64,000 bases of DNA from JBBROS01 sp965260935 (GCA_965260935.1 OZ253374.1:4216001-4280000); one strand, 5' to 3'. Numbered from the stretch's first letter, positions 34,561-42,909 are shown. Notes: a model not told the origin generated them from the sequence alone. Made by a program: numbers and translations.

Positions 34561-35940
34561 ATGACGCACGATCTGACTGTTCCCGGGCCCGCGCGCAAGC
34601 GTCTGCACGTCATCACCTGGGGCTGCCAGATGAACGTCTATGACAGCGGGCGCATGGCGGACGTGCTGTCCCCCCTCGGGTACGAGCCGGCGGCAGGCGT
34701 CGAGGACGCCGACATGGTTATCCTGAATACCTGCCACATCCGCGAGAAAGCGGTGGAGAAGGTGTTCTCCGAACTCGGGCGGCTACGGGCGGTCAAGGAA
34801 GCGCGGGCGGCCAGGGGGGCGGGCACGGTATTGGCGGTCGCCGGGTGCGTGGCCCAGGCGGAGGGAGCGGAAATCCTGGCCCGGGCGCCATACATCGACA
34901 TCGTGCTGGGGCCGCAGACCTACCATCGGCTGCCGGAAATGGTCGCGCGAGCGGCGCGGGCCGGGAAATCGGTAATCGAGACGGAGTTCCCCGCGGAGCA
35001 GAAGTTCGACTTCCTGCCGGAAAGCGGGGCAGCCCCCGGCATGACGGCGTTCCTCACCATCCAGGAAGGCTGCGATAAATTCTGCTCCTTCTGCGTCGTC
35101 CCCTACACCCGCGGGGCGGAGACGAGCCGCCCGGCGGGCGCGGTGCTCGCGGAAGCGCGGCGGCTGGCGGCGGGCGGCGCGCGGGAGATCACGCTGCTTG
35201 GCCAGAACGTGAACGCCTGGCACGGCGCGGCGTCGGATGGAGGCACCTGGGGCCTGGGCCGGCTGGCCCGCGCCTTGGCGGACATCCCAGGGCTGCTGCG
35301 GATTCGTTACACCACGAGCCACCCGCGCGACATGGACGACGACTTGATCGCAGCGCACCGGGACGTGCCGGCGTTGATGCCTTTCCTGCACCTCCCGGTG
35401 CAATCCGGGTCTGACCGGGTGCTGGCGGCGATGAACCGGCGGCATACGGCGGATGAGTATGAGCGGCTGGTGCAGCGGCTGCGGGGTGCGCGACCGGATT
35501 TGGCGCTCAGTTCGGATTTTATCGTCGGCCATCCGGGCGAGACGGAGGCGGATTTCGAGGCCACTCTGGCCTTGGTGCGCCGGGTGCGCTTCGCCCAGGC
35601 GTTCAGCTTCAAGTACTCGCCGCGGCCAGGCACGCCCGCGGCCAACGCGCCGGCGCAGGTGCCGGAAGACGTGAAGGACGCGCGGCTGCAAGCGTTGCTG
35701 GCCGTGTTGCGGGCGCAGCAGGCGGAGTTCAACCAGTCGGCCGAGGGCCTGGCGATGCCGGTGCTGTTCACCGGGCCGGGGCGGCGGCCTGGCCAGTTGT
35801 CCGGGCGGACGCCTTATCTGCAACCGGTGCACGTGAGCGGTCCCGTTTCGTTGATCGGGACGGAACAGATGGTGCGAATCACCGCCGGCACCCCCACTTC
35901 CCTGGCAGGAACCCTCGACATGGAGCAAAGCGCCGCTTGA
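34561..35940 (+). CDS. miaB: tRNA-2-methylthio-N6-dimethylallyladenosine synthase MiaB
   Basis: Radical-SAM methylthiotransferase that thiomethylates i6A37 of tRNAs reading U-starting codons. 459 residues. The N-terminal cluster uses Cys22 (WGCQMN), Cys58 (LNTCHIREKA) and Cys96 (VAGCVAQ); the radical-SAM cluster uses Cys171, 175 and 178 (EGCDKFCSFC). QNVNAW, HLPVQSGSD and DFIVGHPGET are family motifs, and a TRAM domain closes the protein. ATG at 34561 matches the family start. Its stop overlaps the phoH start (TTGA), heading a four-gene unit miaB-phoH-ybeY-corC. Confidence 0.96.
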   Translation: MTHDLTVPGPARKRLHVITWGCQMNVYDSGRMADVLSPLGYEPAAGVEDADMVILNTCHIREKAVEKVFSELGRLRAVKEARAARGAGTVLAVAGCVAQAEGAEILARAPYIDIVLGPQTYHRLPEMVARAARAGKSVIETEFPAEQKFDFLPESGAAPGMTAFLTIQEGCDKFCSFCVVPYTRGAETSRPAGAVLAEARRLAAGGAREITLLGQNVNAWHGAASDGGTWGLGRLARALADIPGLLRIRYTTSHPRDMDDDLIAAHRDVPALMPFLHLPVQSGSDRVLAAMNRRHTADEYERLVQRLRGARPDLALSSDFIVGHPGETEADFEATLALVRRVRFAQAFSFKYSPRPGTPAANAPAQVPEDVKDARLQALLAVLRAQQAEFNQSAEGLAMPVLFTGPGRRPGQLSGRTPYLQPVHVSGPVSLIGTEQMVRITAGTPTSLAGTLDMEQSAA

Positions 35941-36974
35941 ACATTATCTCCGCCTCAACGCCGGCAGCAACAGGATCGGCGACGGGTGGCAAGGCAAGGA
36001 CCTTGCAATTCAACGACAATCATCTTCTGGCCTTGCTGCTGGGCGACCATGACCGGAACCTGGTCCGGTTGGAGCAAGGCTTGGGGGTCCGGCTGTCGGC
36101 GCGGGGGAACCGGGTGGCGATCGGCGGCGAGCCGGAGCGGGTCGAAGTGGCGGCGGCGGCGTTGAACGGGCTGTATCGAAGGCTGGAGCAGGGCAAGGGC
36201 GTGTCTCGGGCAGACGTGGATACCGCGGTGCGGATGGCGGAAGCCCGGGTGGACGGGGATGGGGACCCGCGCTTGCCGCTGAGCGACCTTCCGGCGATCC
36301 AGACCCGGCGCGGCACGGTGGGGCCGCGTTCGCCCGGTCAGGCGGCTTACATGGAAATGCTGGCCCGGCACGAAATGGTGTTCGGCATCGGCCCGGCAGG
36401 GACCGGCAAAACCTACCTGGCCGTCGCGCAAGCAGTGGCAATGCTGCAAGCCGGGCGGGTCGACCGGATCGTGCTGTCGCGCCCGGCGGTGGAAGCCGGC
36501 GAACGGCTCGGCTTCCTGCCTGGTGACTTGAAGGAAAAGGTCGATCCCTACCTCCGTCCGCTCTACGACGCCCTGCACGACATGATGCCCGGCGACCAGG
36601 TGATCCGCCGCATGGGCACCGGGGAGATCGAGGTGGCCCCGCTCGCGTTCATGCGCGGCCGCACCCTCGCGCACTCGTTCGTCATCCTGGACGAGGCGCA
36701 GAACACGACGCCGGTGCAGATGAAGATGTTCCTCACCCGCATGGGCGAGGGGACGCGGATGGTGGTGACGGGGGACATGAGCCAAATCGACTTGCCCGCA
36801 GGGCAGAAAAGCGGCTTGCGGGACGCGTTGGAAACGCTCGAAGGCTTGCCGGGGATCGGGATCAACCGGTTCGGAACGCGCGACGTGGTGCGGCACCCGC
36901 TGGTGGCGGCCATCGTCAACGCCTACGACCAGCGGGCGCAAGCCCAGAAGGACGCGGGCGGCGCGTCGGCCTGA
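35937..36974 (+). CDS. phoH: PhoH family ATPase
   Basis: PhoH/YbeZ, a cytoplasmic P-loop ATPase linked to RNA metabolism and to the endonuclease YbeY. 345 residues: N-terminal KH-like part, then Walker A GIGPAGTGKTYLA (Gly150 onward), LSRPAVEAGERLGFLPGD, Walker B FVILDEAQNTTP and VTGDMSQIDLP. Start is a TTG at 35937 that overlaps the miaB stop codon by 4 bp. The next gene, ybeY, begins at the base after its stop. The order is conserved in alphaproteobacteria. Confidence 0.94.
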   Translation: MNIISASTPAATGSATGGKARTLQFNDNHLLALLLGDHDRNLVRLEQGLGVRLSARGNRVAIGGEPERVEVAAAALNGLYRRLEQGKGVSRADVDTAVRMAEARVDGDGDPRLPLSDLPAIQTRRGTVGPRSPGQAAYMEMLARHEMVFGIGPAGTGKTYLAVAQAVAMLQAGRVDRIVLSRPAVEAGERLGFLPGDLKEKVDPYLRPLYDALHDMMPGDQVIRRMGTGEIEVAPLAFMRGRTLAHSFVILDEAQNTTPVQMKMFLTRMGEGTRMVVTGDMSQIDLPAGQKSGLRDALETLEGLPGIGINRFGTRDVVRHPLVAAIVNAYDQRAQAQKDAGGASA

Positions 36975-37418
36975 ATGGACCCGGATAGTAGACGCGGCCC
37001 CGCTTCGGCGGGGGTTCCCGAGGTTATCGTCGACGACCCGGCCTGGCGGCGCATGGTGCCTCAAGCCGAGGCGCTGGTGCGCCGGGCGGCTTGCACGGCG
37101 GGGGGCGCGGGCGCCGTGCTGCTGGCCTCGGACGCGACGGTGCGGCGGTTGAACCGCCAATACCGGGGGCGGGACAAGGCAACCAACGTCTTGACGTTCG
37201 AGAGCGGCGACATCGCCCTGGCCTCCGGCGTGGTCCGGCGCGAAGCGGCAGCGGCCCGGCGGACAGTCCGGCAACACCTGGCGCACCTGGTGGTGCATGG
37301 GGCGCTGCACCTGCGCGGGCTGGACCATGGCCGGGCGGGCGAGGCGCGGCGGATGGAAATGGCGGAGGCCCGGCTGCTGCGCCGGTTGCGCGTGCCGAAT
37401 CCGTGGCGCTCCCGATGA
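36975..37418 (+). CDS. ybeY: Endoribonuclease YbeY
   Basis: Zinc-dependent single-strand endoribonuclease needed for 16S rRNA 3' end maturation and ribosome quality control. 147 residues, slightly short because the C-terminus ends soon after the core. The metal site is HGALHLRGLDH (His108, His112, His118); NVLTFESGDIALASGVV is the other family block. Start follows the phoH stop directly, and its own stop overlaps the corC start (ATGA). The expected neighbour lnt after corC is not found here. Confidence 0.93.
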   Translation: MDPDSRRGPASAGVPEVIVDDPAWRRMVPQAEALVRRAACTAGGAGAVLLASDATVRRLNRQYRGRDKATNVLTFESGDIALASGVVRREAAAARRTVRQHLAHLVVHGALHLRGLDHGRAGEARRMEMAEARLLRRLRVPNPWRSR

Positions 37419-38281
37419 GCGGGTCGGGAGGCAAACGATTCCTCGACCGGGTGCGGAACCGGCTGCTGGGGCGGCAGGAGCACGGGGTCCGCGAAAGCAT
37501 CGCCGAGCTGGTGTCGCAGTCGGCGGCGCCGCAGGACGGCTCGATCCCGGAGCTCGACCGGCAGGAGCGGGCGCTGATCGCCAACGTGCTGCGCCTGCGG
37601 GAAACAACGGCGGATGACGTGATGGTGCCGCGGGCGGACATCGTCGCCATGCCGGTGGAGGTGACGCTGGAACAGGCGCTGAGCCAAATCCGGCGGGAAG
37701 GCCATTCGCGGATGCCGGTGTTCCGGGACGAGCTCGACGACATCGTGGGCATGGTCCACATCAAGGACGTGTTCTCCTACGTCGGGCGTCCGGACGCGTT
37801 CAAGCTGGAGGCGTTGCTGCGCCGCCCGCTGATGGTGGCGCCGCAGGTGCCGGTGCTCGATCTGCTGCTGCAAATGCGCCAGGCGCGGATGCACCTGGCG
37901 CTGGTGGTCGACGAGTACGGCGGGATCGACGGGCTGCTGACGATCGAGGATTTGGTCGAGGAGATCGTGGGCGACATCGCCGACGAGCACGACGAGGTGC
38001 AGGGCCCGCTGATCACCGAGCGGGCGGATGGGGCCATGGACGTGGACGCGCGCCTATCGATCGAGGCGTTCGAGAAGAAGCTCGGCCCGGTGCTGACCGA
38101 GGACGAGCGGGAGGCGGACATCGATACGGTAGGCGGCCTGGTGTTCACCCTGGCCGGGCGAGTGCCGTCGCGCGGCGAGGTAGTGAGCCATTCGTCAGGG
38201 CTGGAGTTCCGCATCCTGGAGGCGGACCCGCGGCGCATCCGGCGGCTGCGGATGCGGCGTCCGGAGGCGGTGGCGGCTTAG
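37415..38281 (+). CDS. corC: CorC/HlyC family transporter-associated protein with CBS domains
   Basis: Cytoplasmic protein of 288 residues with a pair of CBS domains (about 65-190: DDVMVPRADIVAMPVE, HSRMPVFRDELDDIVGMVHI, ALVVDEYGGIDGLLTIEDLV) and a C-terminal CorC_HlyC domain (DTVGGLVFTLAGRVPSRGE). Related proteins affect magnesium/cobalt efflux or act as haemolysin-like factors; no membrane domain is present. Start ATG at 37415 overlaps ybeY. Its stop codon TAG (38279-38281) lies inside the conserved end of hairpin repeat copy B. Confidence 0.92.
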   Translation: MSGSGGKRFLDRVRNRLLGRQEHGVRESIAELVSQSAAPQDGSIPELDRQERALIANVLRLRETTADDVMVPRADIVAMPVEVTLEQALSQIRREGHSRMPVFRDELDDIVGMVHIKDVFSYVGRPDAFKLEALLRRPLMVAPQVPVLDLLLQMRQARMHLALVVDEYGGIDGLLTIEDLVEEIVGDIADEHDEVQGPLITERADGAMDVDARLSIEAFEKKLGPVLTEDEREADIDTVGGLVFTLAGRVPSRGEVVSHSSGLEFRILEADPRRIRRLRMRRPEAVAA

Positions 38282-38380
38282 ACTGCAATCGCACTGACTG
38301 GGAAAGCCAGGGCGTCAATTGCCAGTCCAGATCAGTGCTAGACCTTTATCGCCCTGATTGTGTCAGGGCGATAAAGGTCT
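38278..38380 (-). repeat. Dispersed hairpin repeat, copy B
   Basis: 103 bp, the inverted counterpart of copy A at 1388-1489. On the plus strand it starts TTAGACTGCAATCGC, which contains the corC stop, continues through the tail, and ends in a perfect 17-bp stem (arms 38340-38356 and 38364-38380) with loop ATTGTGT. Compared with A, stem pairs G-C to A-T and C-G to T-A have both sides changed, and a G-T pair in A is C-G here. The loop has the same plus-strand reading in both copies although the tails are inverted. The next gene starts about 75 bp on. Confidence 0.85.
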
Positions 38381-38456
38381 ATGGCAACGTCGGCAACTCT
38401 GCTGCCTGGCATGTCTCGCATAGGGCGGAATTGTCGATTAGTGTAACCCTGTGACG

Positions 38457-39605
38457 ATGAACAGCATTCCTTTGCCGGTGCTGGCCCGCTGGCCGGCCGC
38501 GCCGCCGGTCGCGCCCGCGCCGGAGCTTTGCGTCGTCGTGCCGGTGCTGAACGAGCGCGACAATGTCGGCCCGGTCGTGGACAAGCTGCGGGTAGCTTTG
38601 GCGGGCGTCGCGTGGGAGGTGGTGTTCGTCGACGACGACTCGACGGATGGAACCCGCGACGCCGTGGCGGCGATCGGGCTTGCGGACACCCGGGTCCGTC
38701 TGCTGCACCGCATCGGGCGGAACGGGCTGGCCTCCGCCTTCATCGAAGGGGCGCAGAGCAGCCTGGCGCCCTACGTGGCGGCAATGGACGGCGACTTGCA
38801 GCACGACGAGACATTATTGCCGCGGATGCTGGCGCTGCTGCGGTCCGAGCCGCTCGACCTGGTGGTGGGGAGCCGTTACGTGCCGGGCGGGGACCTCGGC
38901 GCGTGGAGCAGCCAGCGGGCCAGCCTGTCGGGGCTGGCGACCAAGCTCAGCCGGGTGGTGCTGCGGGCGGACGTGGCGGACCCGATGAGCGGGTTCTTCA
39001 TGCTGCCCCGCCCGGTGTTCGACCGCGCGTCCAGGCGGCTGTCGGCGATCGGTTTCAAGATCCTGCTGGACCTGATGGCCTCATTGCCGGAGCCGCCCCG
39101 GGTGCGGGAGCTGCCGTACCGGTTCCGCACCCGAATTGCCGGGGAAAGCAAGCTGGACGCCGGGGTGCTGCTCGACTTCCTGCTGTTGCTGACGGACAAG
39201 CTGGTCGGGGTATGGATCCCGGTCCGGTTCCTGATGTTCGCGCTGGTGGGGTCGGTCGGGCTGGTGTCGCACGTGGCGATGCTATGGGTCGCGCTCGGCG
39301 TGCTGGGCATGGGGTTCGACGCCGCGCAGACGCTGGCGACGGCGGGAGCGGTCGTCGGCAACTTTGCCATCAACAACGCCTTCACCTTCCGCGACCGGCG
39401 CTTGCGCGGGGCGCGCTACTGGCAGGGCCTACTGGTGTTCGCCGCGGTGTGCAGCATCGGCGCGGTCGCCAACCTCAACATCGCCTCGCTGCTGCTGAGC
39501 GTCGAGCACCGGGTCTGGTGGGTGGCCGGGCTTGCCGGGGCGGCGATGAGCCTGGTCTGGAACTACGCGGTCGGGTCCACGCTGACCTGGCAACGCAGGC
39601 GCTGA
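38457..39605 (+). CDS. Polyprenol-phosphate glycosyltransferase (family 2) fused to GtrA-like membrane domain
   Basis: 382 residues in two parts. The first (about 25-240) is a GT-A fold transferase of the dolichol-phosphate-mannose-synthase type: VVVPVLNERDN, FVDDDSTDGTRD, AAMDGDLQHDE, VVGSRYVPGG and DPMSGFFMLPR. It probably loads a sugar onto undecaprenyl phosphate. The second (about 260-378) is a four-helix GtrA domain (FALVGSVGLVSH, NFAINNAFTFRDRR, WNYAVGSTLTWQRR) thought to flip such lipid-linked sugars. The fusion is known in several bacteria. ATG at 38457 is used; a GTG at 38451 is equally possible. Followed after 18 bp by the LplT-like gene. Confidence 0.88.
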   Translation: MNSIPLPVLARWPAAPPVAPAPELCVVVPVLNERDNVGPVVDKLRVALAGVAWEVVFVDDDSTDGTRDAVAAIGLADTRVRLLHRIGRNGLASAFIEGAQSSLAPYVAAMDGDLQHDETLLPRMLALLRSEPLDLVVGSRYVPGGDLGAWSSQRASLSGLATKLSRVVLRADVADPMSGFFMLPRPVFDRASRRLSAIGFKILLDLMASLPEPPRVRELPYRFRTRIAGESKLDAGVLLDFLLLLTDKLVGVWIPVRFLMFALVGSVGLVSHVAMLWVALGVLGMGFDAAQTLATAGAVVGNFAINNAFTFRDRRLRGARYWQGLLVFAAVCSIGAVANLNIASLLLSVEHRVWWVAGLAGAAMSLVWNYAVGSTLTWQRRR

Positions 39606-39623
39606 AGGGATGGCGCTTGCGTC

Positions 39624-40922
39624 ATGACGATTGACCGCCGAAGGTTCGCCATGCCGCTGTTCGCCTCCCGCCGCCTCGCGCCGCTGCTGGTGACGCAGAC
39701 GCTCGGGGCCTTGAACGACAACCTGTTCAAGAACGCGCTGGTCGTGCTGGTGCTGTTCAAGTCGGCCGAGTCGTCCGGCCCGGCCCTGGTGGCGCTCGCG
39801 GGCGGGGTGTTCATCCTGCCCTACATGCTGCTGTCGGCCACCGCCGGGCAGGTGGCGGACCGGTTCGACATGGCGCGCACGATCCGCATGGTGAAGTGGG
39901 CCGAGGTGGCGCTGATGCTCGTGGCCGCCGCCGGGTTCATGGCTTCGAGCACGGGGCTACTGTTCGCCGTCCTGTTCGGGCTGGGGGTGCATTCGACCTT
40001 CTTCGGGCCGCTGAAATACGCGATCCTGCCGGTGCACCTGGATGGGCGGGAGCTGGTGGCCGGCAACGGTCTGGTCGAGGCGGGAACGTTCCTCGGCATC
40101 CTGGCAGGCACGATCGCGGGCAGCGCGCTGATGGTCCGCCCGGATGGGCCGATGCTCGTGTCGGCGGCCTGCCTGCTGGCGGCGGGATGCGGGGTCGCGA
40201 GCGCCGGGTTCGTGCAGCCGGCGCCCTCGCGGCTGCCAGCGTTGCGGATCGGCTGGAACCCGGCGCGGGAAACGGCGCGGCTGCTGCGCCTGGCGCGGGG
40301 CAACCGGGCGGTCTGGCTCAGCATCATCGGGCTGAGCTGGTTCTGGACCCTGGGGGCGACGCTGCTGGCCGAGCTGCCGACGATCGTGCGCGATGGCCTG
40401 CGGGCCAGCCCATCGGTGTTCACCCTGCTGCTGGCGTTCTTCTCGGTCGGCGTGGGCGTCGGGTCGGTGCTGTGCTCGCGCTTGTTGCGGGGAGAGGTTT
40501 CGGCGCGGCTGGTGCCGTTCGCGGCTGCGGGGCTTTCGTTCTTCCTGTGGGATTTCGGCCGCGCGGTAGGGCCGGCGGAGGGCTTGGCGACGCCGGGCGC
40601 GGTGCTGGGCAGCCTCGCGGGCTGGCGGATGCTGGCAGACCTGCTGCTGCTGGCAGTCTGCGGCGGCCTCTACTCGGTGCCGCTGTACGCCATTATCCAG
40701 GAGGAGTCCGCTCCGGGGTTCCGGGCGCGGATGGTGGCGGCGAACAACGTCGCGAACGCGGCGGCGATGGCAGGGGGCGCGGTGCTGATCGCCCTTCTGG
40801 CGGCGTATGGGGCCGCCCCGGTGGCGGTGCTTTGGGCGGCGGCGGCGGCGAACTTGGCGGTGGCGGTCTGGGTGATGCGGCTGCTGCCGGGGGGCATGGC
40901 GGCGATTTGGGGGCGGCAATGA
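39624..40922 (+). CDS. LplT-like lysophospholipid transporter, MFS; possibly C-terminally truncated
   Basis: 432-residue major-facilitator protein with about twelve helices. LVTQTLGALNDNLFKNALVV at the start and STFFGPLKYAILP near 120 are hallmarks of LplT and of the transporter half of the large transporter-acyltransferase-synthetase (Aas) fusions. It likely flips lysophospholipids inward. The protein stops at RLLPGGMAAIWGRQ, where fusion proteins continue into a PlsC domain, and the base composition changes right after the stop, so the rest may have been lost with arrival of the AT-rich islet. A free-standing LplT remains possible. Confidence 0.85.
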   Translation: MTIDRRRFAMPLFASRRLAPLLVTQTLGALNDNLFKNALVVLVLFKSAESSGPALVALAGGVFILPYMLLSATAGQVADRFDMARTIRMVKWAEVALMLVAAAGFMASSTGLLFAVLFGLGVHSTFFGPLKYAILPVHLDGRELVAGNGLVEAGTFLGILAGTIAGSALMVRPDGPMLVSAACLLAAGCGVASAGFVQPAPSRLPALRIGWNPARETARLLRLARGNRAVWLSIIGLSWFWTLGATLLAELPTIVRDGLRASPSVFTLLLAFFSVGVGVGSVLCSRLLRGEVSARLVPFAAAGLSFFLWDFGRAVGPAEGLATPGAVLGSLAGWRMLADLLLLAVCGGLYSVPLYAIIQEESAPGFRARMVAANNVANAAAMAGGAVLIALLAAYGAAPVAVLWAAAAANLAVAVWVMRLLPGGMAAIWGRQ

Positions 40923-40983
40923 TTAGTAGTCATGCTGAATAAGGTCTTCGACTTGAACAACAAAGCCTTATTGTGAGCTTAAA

Positions 40984-41727
40984 ATGTGGATATTCTCACT
41001 TATTGCAACTGTAATTAGCTTAGCAGCTTATTTTGAATTTTTTAAGAGAAGTGTAAATCGATTACAACGAATCAGCTTATCTGTGCGGAATATTAGTTAC
41101 AATATTGTTCTTACACCACAAAACTTACCTCCATACATTGTAATCGTTTCCGTTATGATTAGAGTGCTAATTTTAAATGATGGGAATCGCGCCTCATTCA
41201 TTGATAAGCTCGAAACGCGTCTCGACCCTGTCAGCGATTCCGACTACCGAAGCTACTTTGAAAGTCAGGCTTTCGCACTGGCAACTCCATACCAATTCAG
41301 CTTAAAAGAGGTTTCATCGATAGTGGATTGGGAGCGACATTATGTTGATAATGTAGATACGACACCTTCATTTCCAATTATACTAAAGGCGGATGATTTC
41401 GCTTTTGTAGATATTAGCGGAAACTTGTGTTTTGAAAATAGAACTGGTCGTGGAACCTTAAGCTTACCAGGAAAATTGTCACTTCACGTAGTCTATGTTG
41501 ACATCAATGGGCGGCGCGCTTCGAAGTCATTGTTTGGCGGCATGATATGTTTGTATGATAACGCACGCTTACACAAATCACTTCCACACGACGATTTTCA
41601 GATAATTATGGAAGATACAACTGTAACGAGATTTAAGAACTACTTTAAAAGAGTTCGGATTTTCGCTATACCACAGTTTATCAGAAAGTTACATGGCTTG
41701 TTTTTAAAAAACATTCAAAGACATTAA
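40984..41727 (+). CDS. AT-rich orphan gene: membrane-anchored protein of unknown function
   Basis: 247 residues, no family recognised. An N-terminal membrane helix (WIFSLIATVISLAAYFEFF) is followed by a soluble, probably cytoplasmic part with strand-rich segments (SFPIILKADDFAFVDISG, GTLSLPGKLSLHVVYVDING) and a basic, aromatic C-terminal tail (RFKNYFKRVRIFAIPQFIRK). Codon use is rich in A and T, in sharp contrast to GC-rich neighbours, so it was acquired from another genome. No Shine-Dalgarno of note precedes the ATG. It sits between the LplT-like gene and IS630 copy 2, both edges looking like recombination joints. Confidence 0.75.
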   Translation: MWIFSLIATVISLAAYFEFFKRSVNRLQRISLSVRNISYNIVLTPQNLPPYIVIVSVMIRVLILNDGNRASFIDKLETRLDPVSDSDYRSYFESQAFALATPYQFSLKEVSSIVDWERHYVDNVDTTPSFPIILKADDFAFVDISGNLCFENRTGRGTLSLPGKLSLHVVYVDINGRRASKSLFGGMICLYDNARLHKSLPHDDFQIIMEDTTVTRFKNYFKRVRIFAIPQFIRKLHGLFLKNIQRH

Positions 41728-41748
41728 GTATCTTCCAGCACTATTATA

Positions 41749-42909
41749 CCAGTGGCCCAAAATGTTGACTCCTGTGGAGTTCCCAACCGCCGTCTGACGT
41801 GATTCGCTTTTGTGTGCATCGATTTGCGAGGCGGACATGGCTGCGGTCGCTATCACACGGACAGATCTGAACGCGGCCGATTTGCGTGTGGCCGCGCGGC
41901 GCTCGGCGGATACCAAACAGGTGCTTCGTGCCTTGGCTATTGCGCTGATACTGGACGGGGCGAGCCGCGAGGACGCTGCGCGAGCCTGCGGCATGGACCG
42001 GCAGACCTTGCGCGACTGGGTGCATCGCTACAACGAGGCGGGGCTGGAGGGGCTTGCCGATCGGGCACGCAGTGGCCGCCCGGCTAGCCTGAGCTGGGTT
42101 GAGCAGGGCCGCGTTGCGCGCTGGATAGAGGAGGGCGCCACCCTGGCTGAAGACGGCGTGGTGCGGTTCCGGCGTGTCGATCTCAAGCAGCGTATCGCAC
42201 GCGCGTTCGGCGTCGAGCTGCACGAGCGCAGTGTTGGCAAGCTGCTGCACAAGCTTGGCTACCGCAAGCTCTCGGTGCGTCCGGTGCATCCGCAAACCGA
42301 CCTCGCGGCGCAGGAGGCTTTTAAAAAAACTTTGCCGACCGGGCGCGCGATGCGATCGGCACGCAGCACACAGGCAAACCGGTCGAAGTCTGGTTCCAAG
42401 ATGAAGCCAGGGTCGGCCAGCAAGGCACGCTGACCCGCATCTGGGCACGGCGCGGCACCCGCCCGCGCGCTCTGCGCGATCATCGGTTCAACTGGGTCTA
42501 CCTGTTCGGCGCCATCTGTCCAGCCCGCGGCGCCGGCAGTGCGCTGGTGCTGCCCATCGTCAACGTTGACGCCATGAACAAGCATTTGGCCGAGATCAGC
42601 ACATGCGTCACGCTGGGCGCCATCGCCCTGCTCGTCATCGACGGCGCAGGCTGGCACCGCTCGCCCAAGCTGGACGTGCCCGACAACATCGTGTTGCTGA
42701 CCCTGCCGCCCTATGCTCCAGAACTCAATCCCGTCGAGAACATCTGGGCATACCTGCGTGCCAATAAATTCGGTCACCAGGTCTGGGATACGTACGAAGC
42801 CATTCTCGATGCGACCTGTGCAGCCTGGAACGCGCTAACGAGCGCACCAGACGTCATCCAGTCCACCGGGCATCGCCAATGGGCACAGGTCATAATTTAG
42901 GGCCGCTGG
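41749..42909 (+). mobile_element. IS630-family insertion sequence, copy 2 (1161 bp)
   Basis: Same element as at 4348-5508 but in plus orientation. Ends are CCAGTGGCCCAAAATGTTGA (41749) and, read inward from 42909, CCAGCGGCCCTAAATTATGA; TA flanks both ends (41747-41748, 42910-42911). It was inserted at the right edge of the AT-rich islet, immediately before the remaining part of an acetyltransferase gene. Joining the flanks without the IS does not restore a normal acetyltransferase start, so the truncation came before or with the islet and not from this IS alone. Confidence 0.95.
41837..42900 (+). CDS. IS630-family transposase, made by frameshift
   Basis: Identical in product to the copy on the minus strand at 4357-5420. 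ATG at 41837 opens the first frame (MAAVAITRTDLNAADLRVAA), which would end at 42433 if not shifted; the A7 run at 42323-42329 allows a -1 shift into the second frame holding WFQDEARVG, VIDGAGWH and NPVENIW. The shift gives a 354-residue transposase. Without shifting, a protein of about 198 residues with the DNA-binding half only is made, which could act as an inhibitor, as known for other IS elements. Confidence 0.9.

Noticed and set aside
35955..37607. 550-codon minus-strand frame across phoH and ybeY
   Set aside because: His/Arg/Pro-rich shadow product; phoH, ybeY and corC on the other strand are certain and overlapping as an operon.
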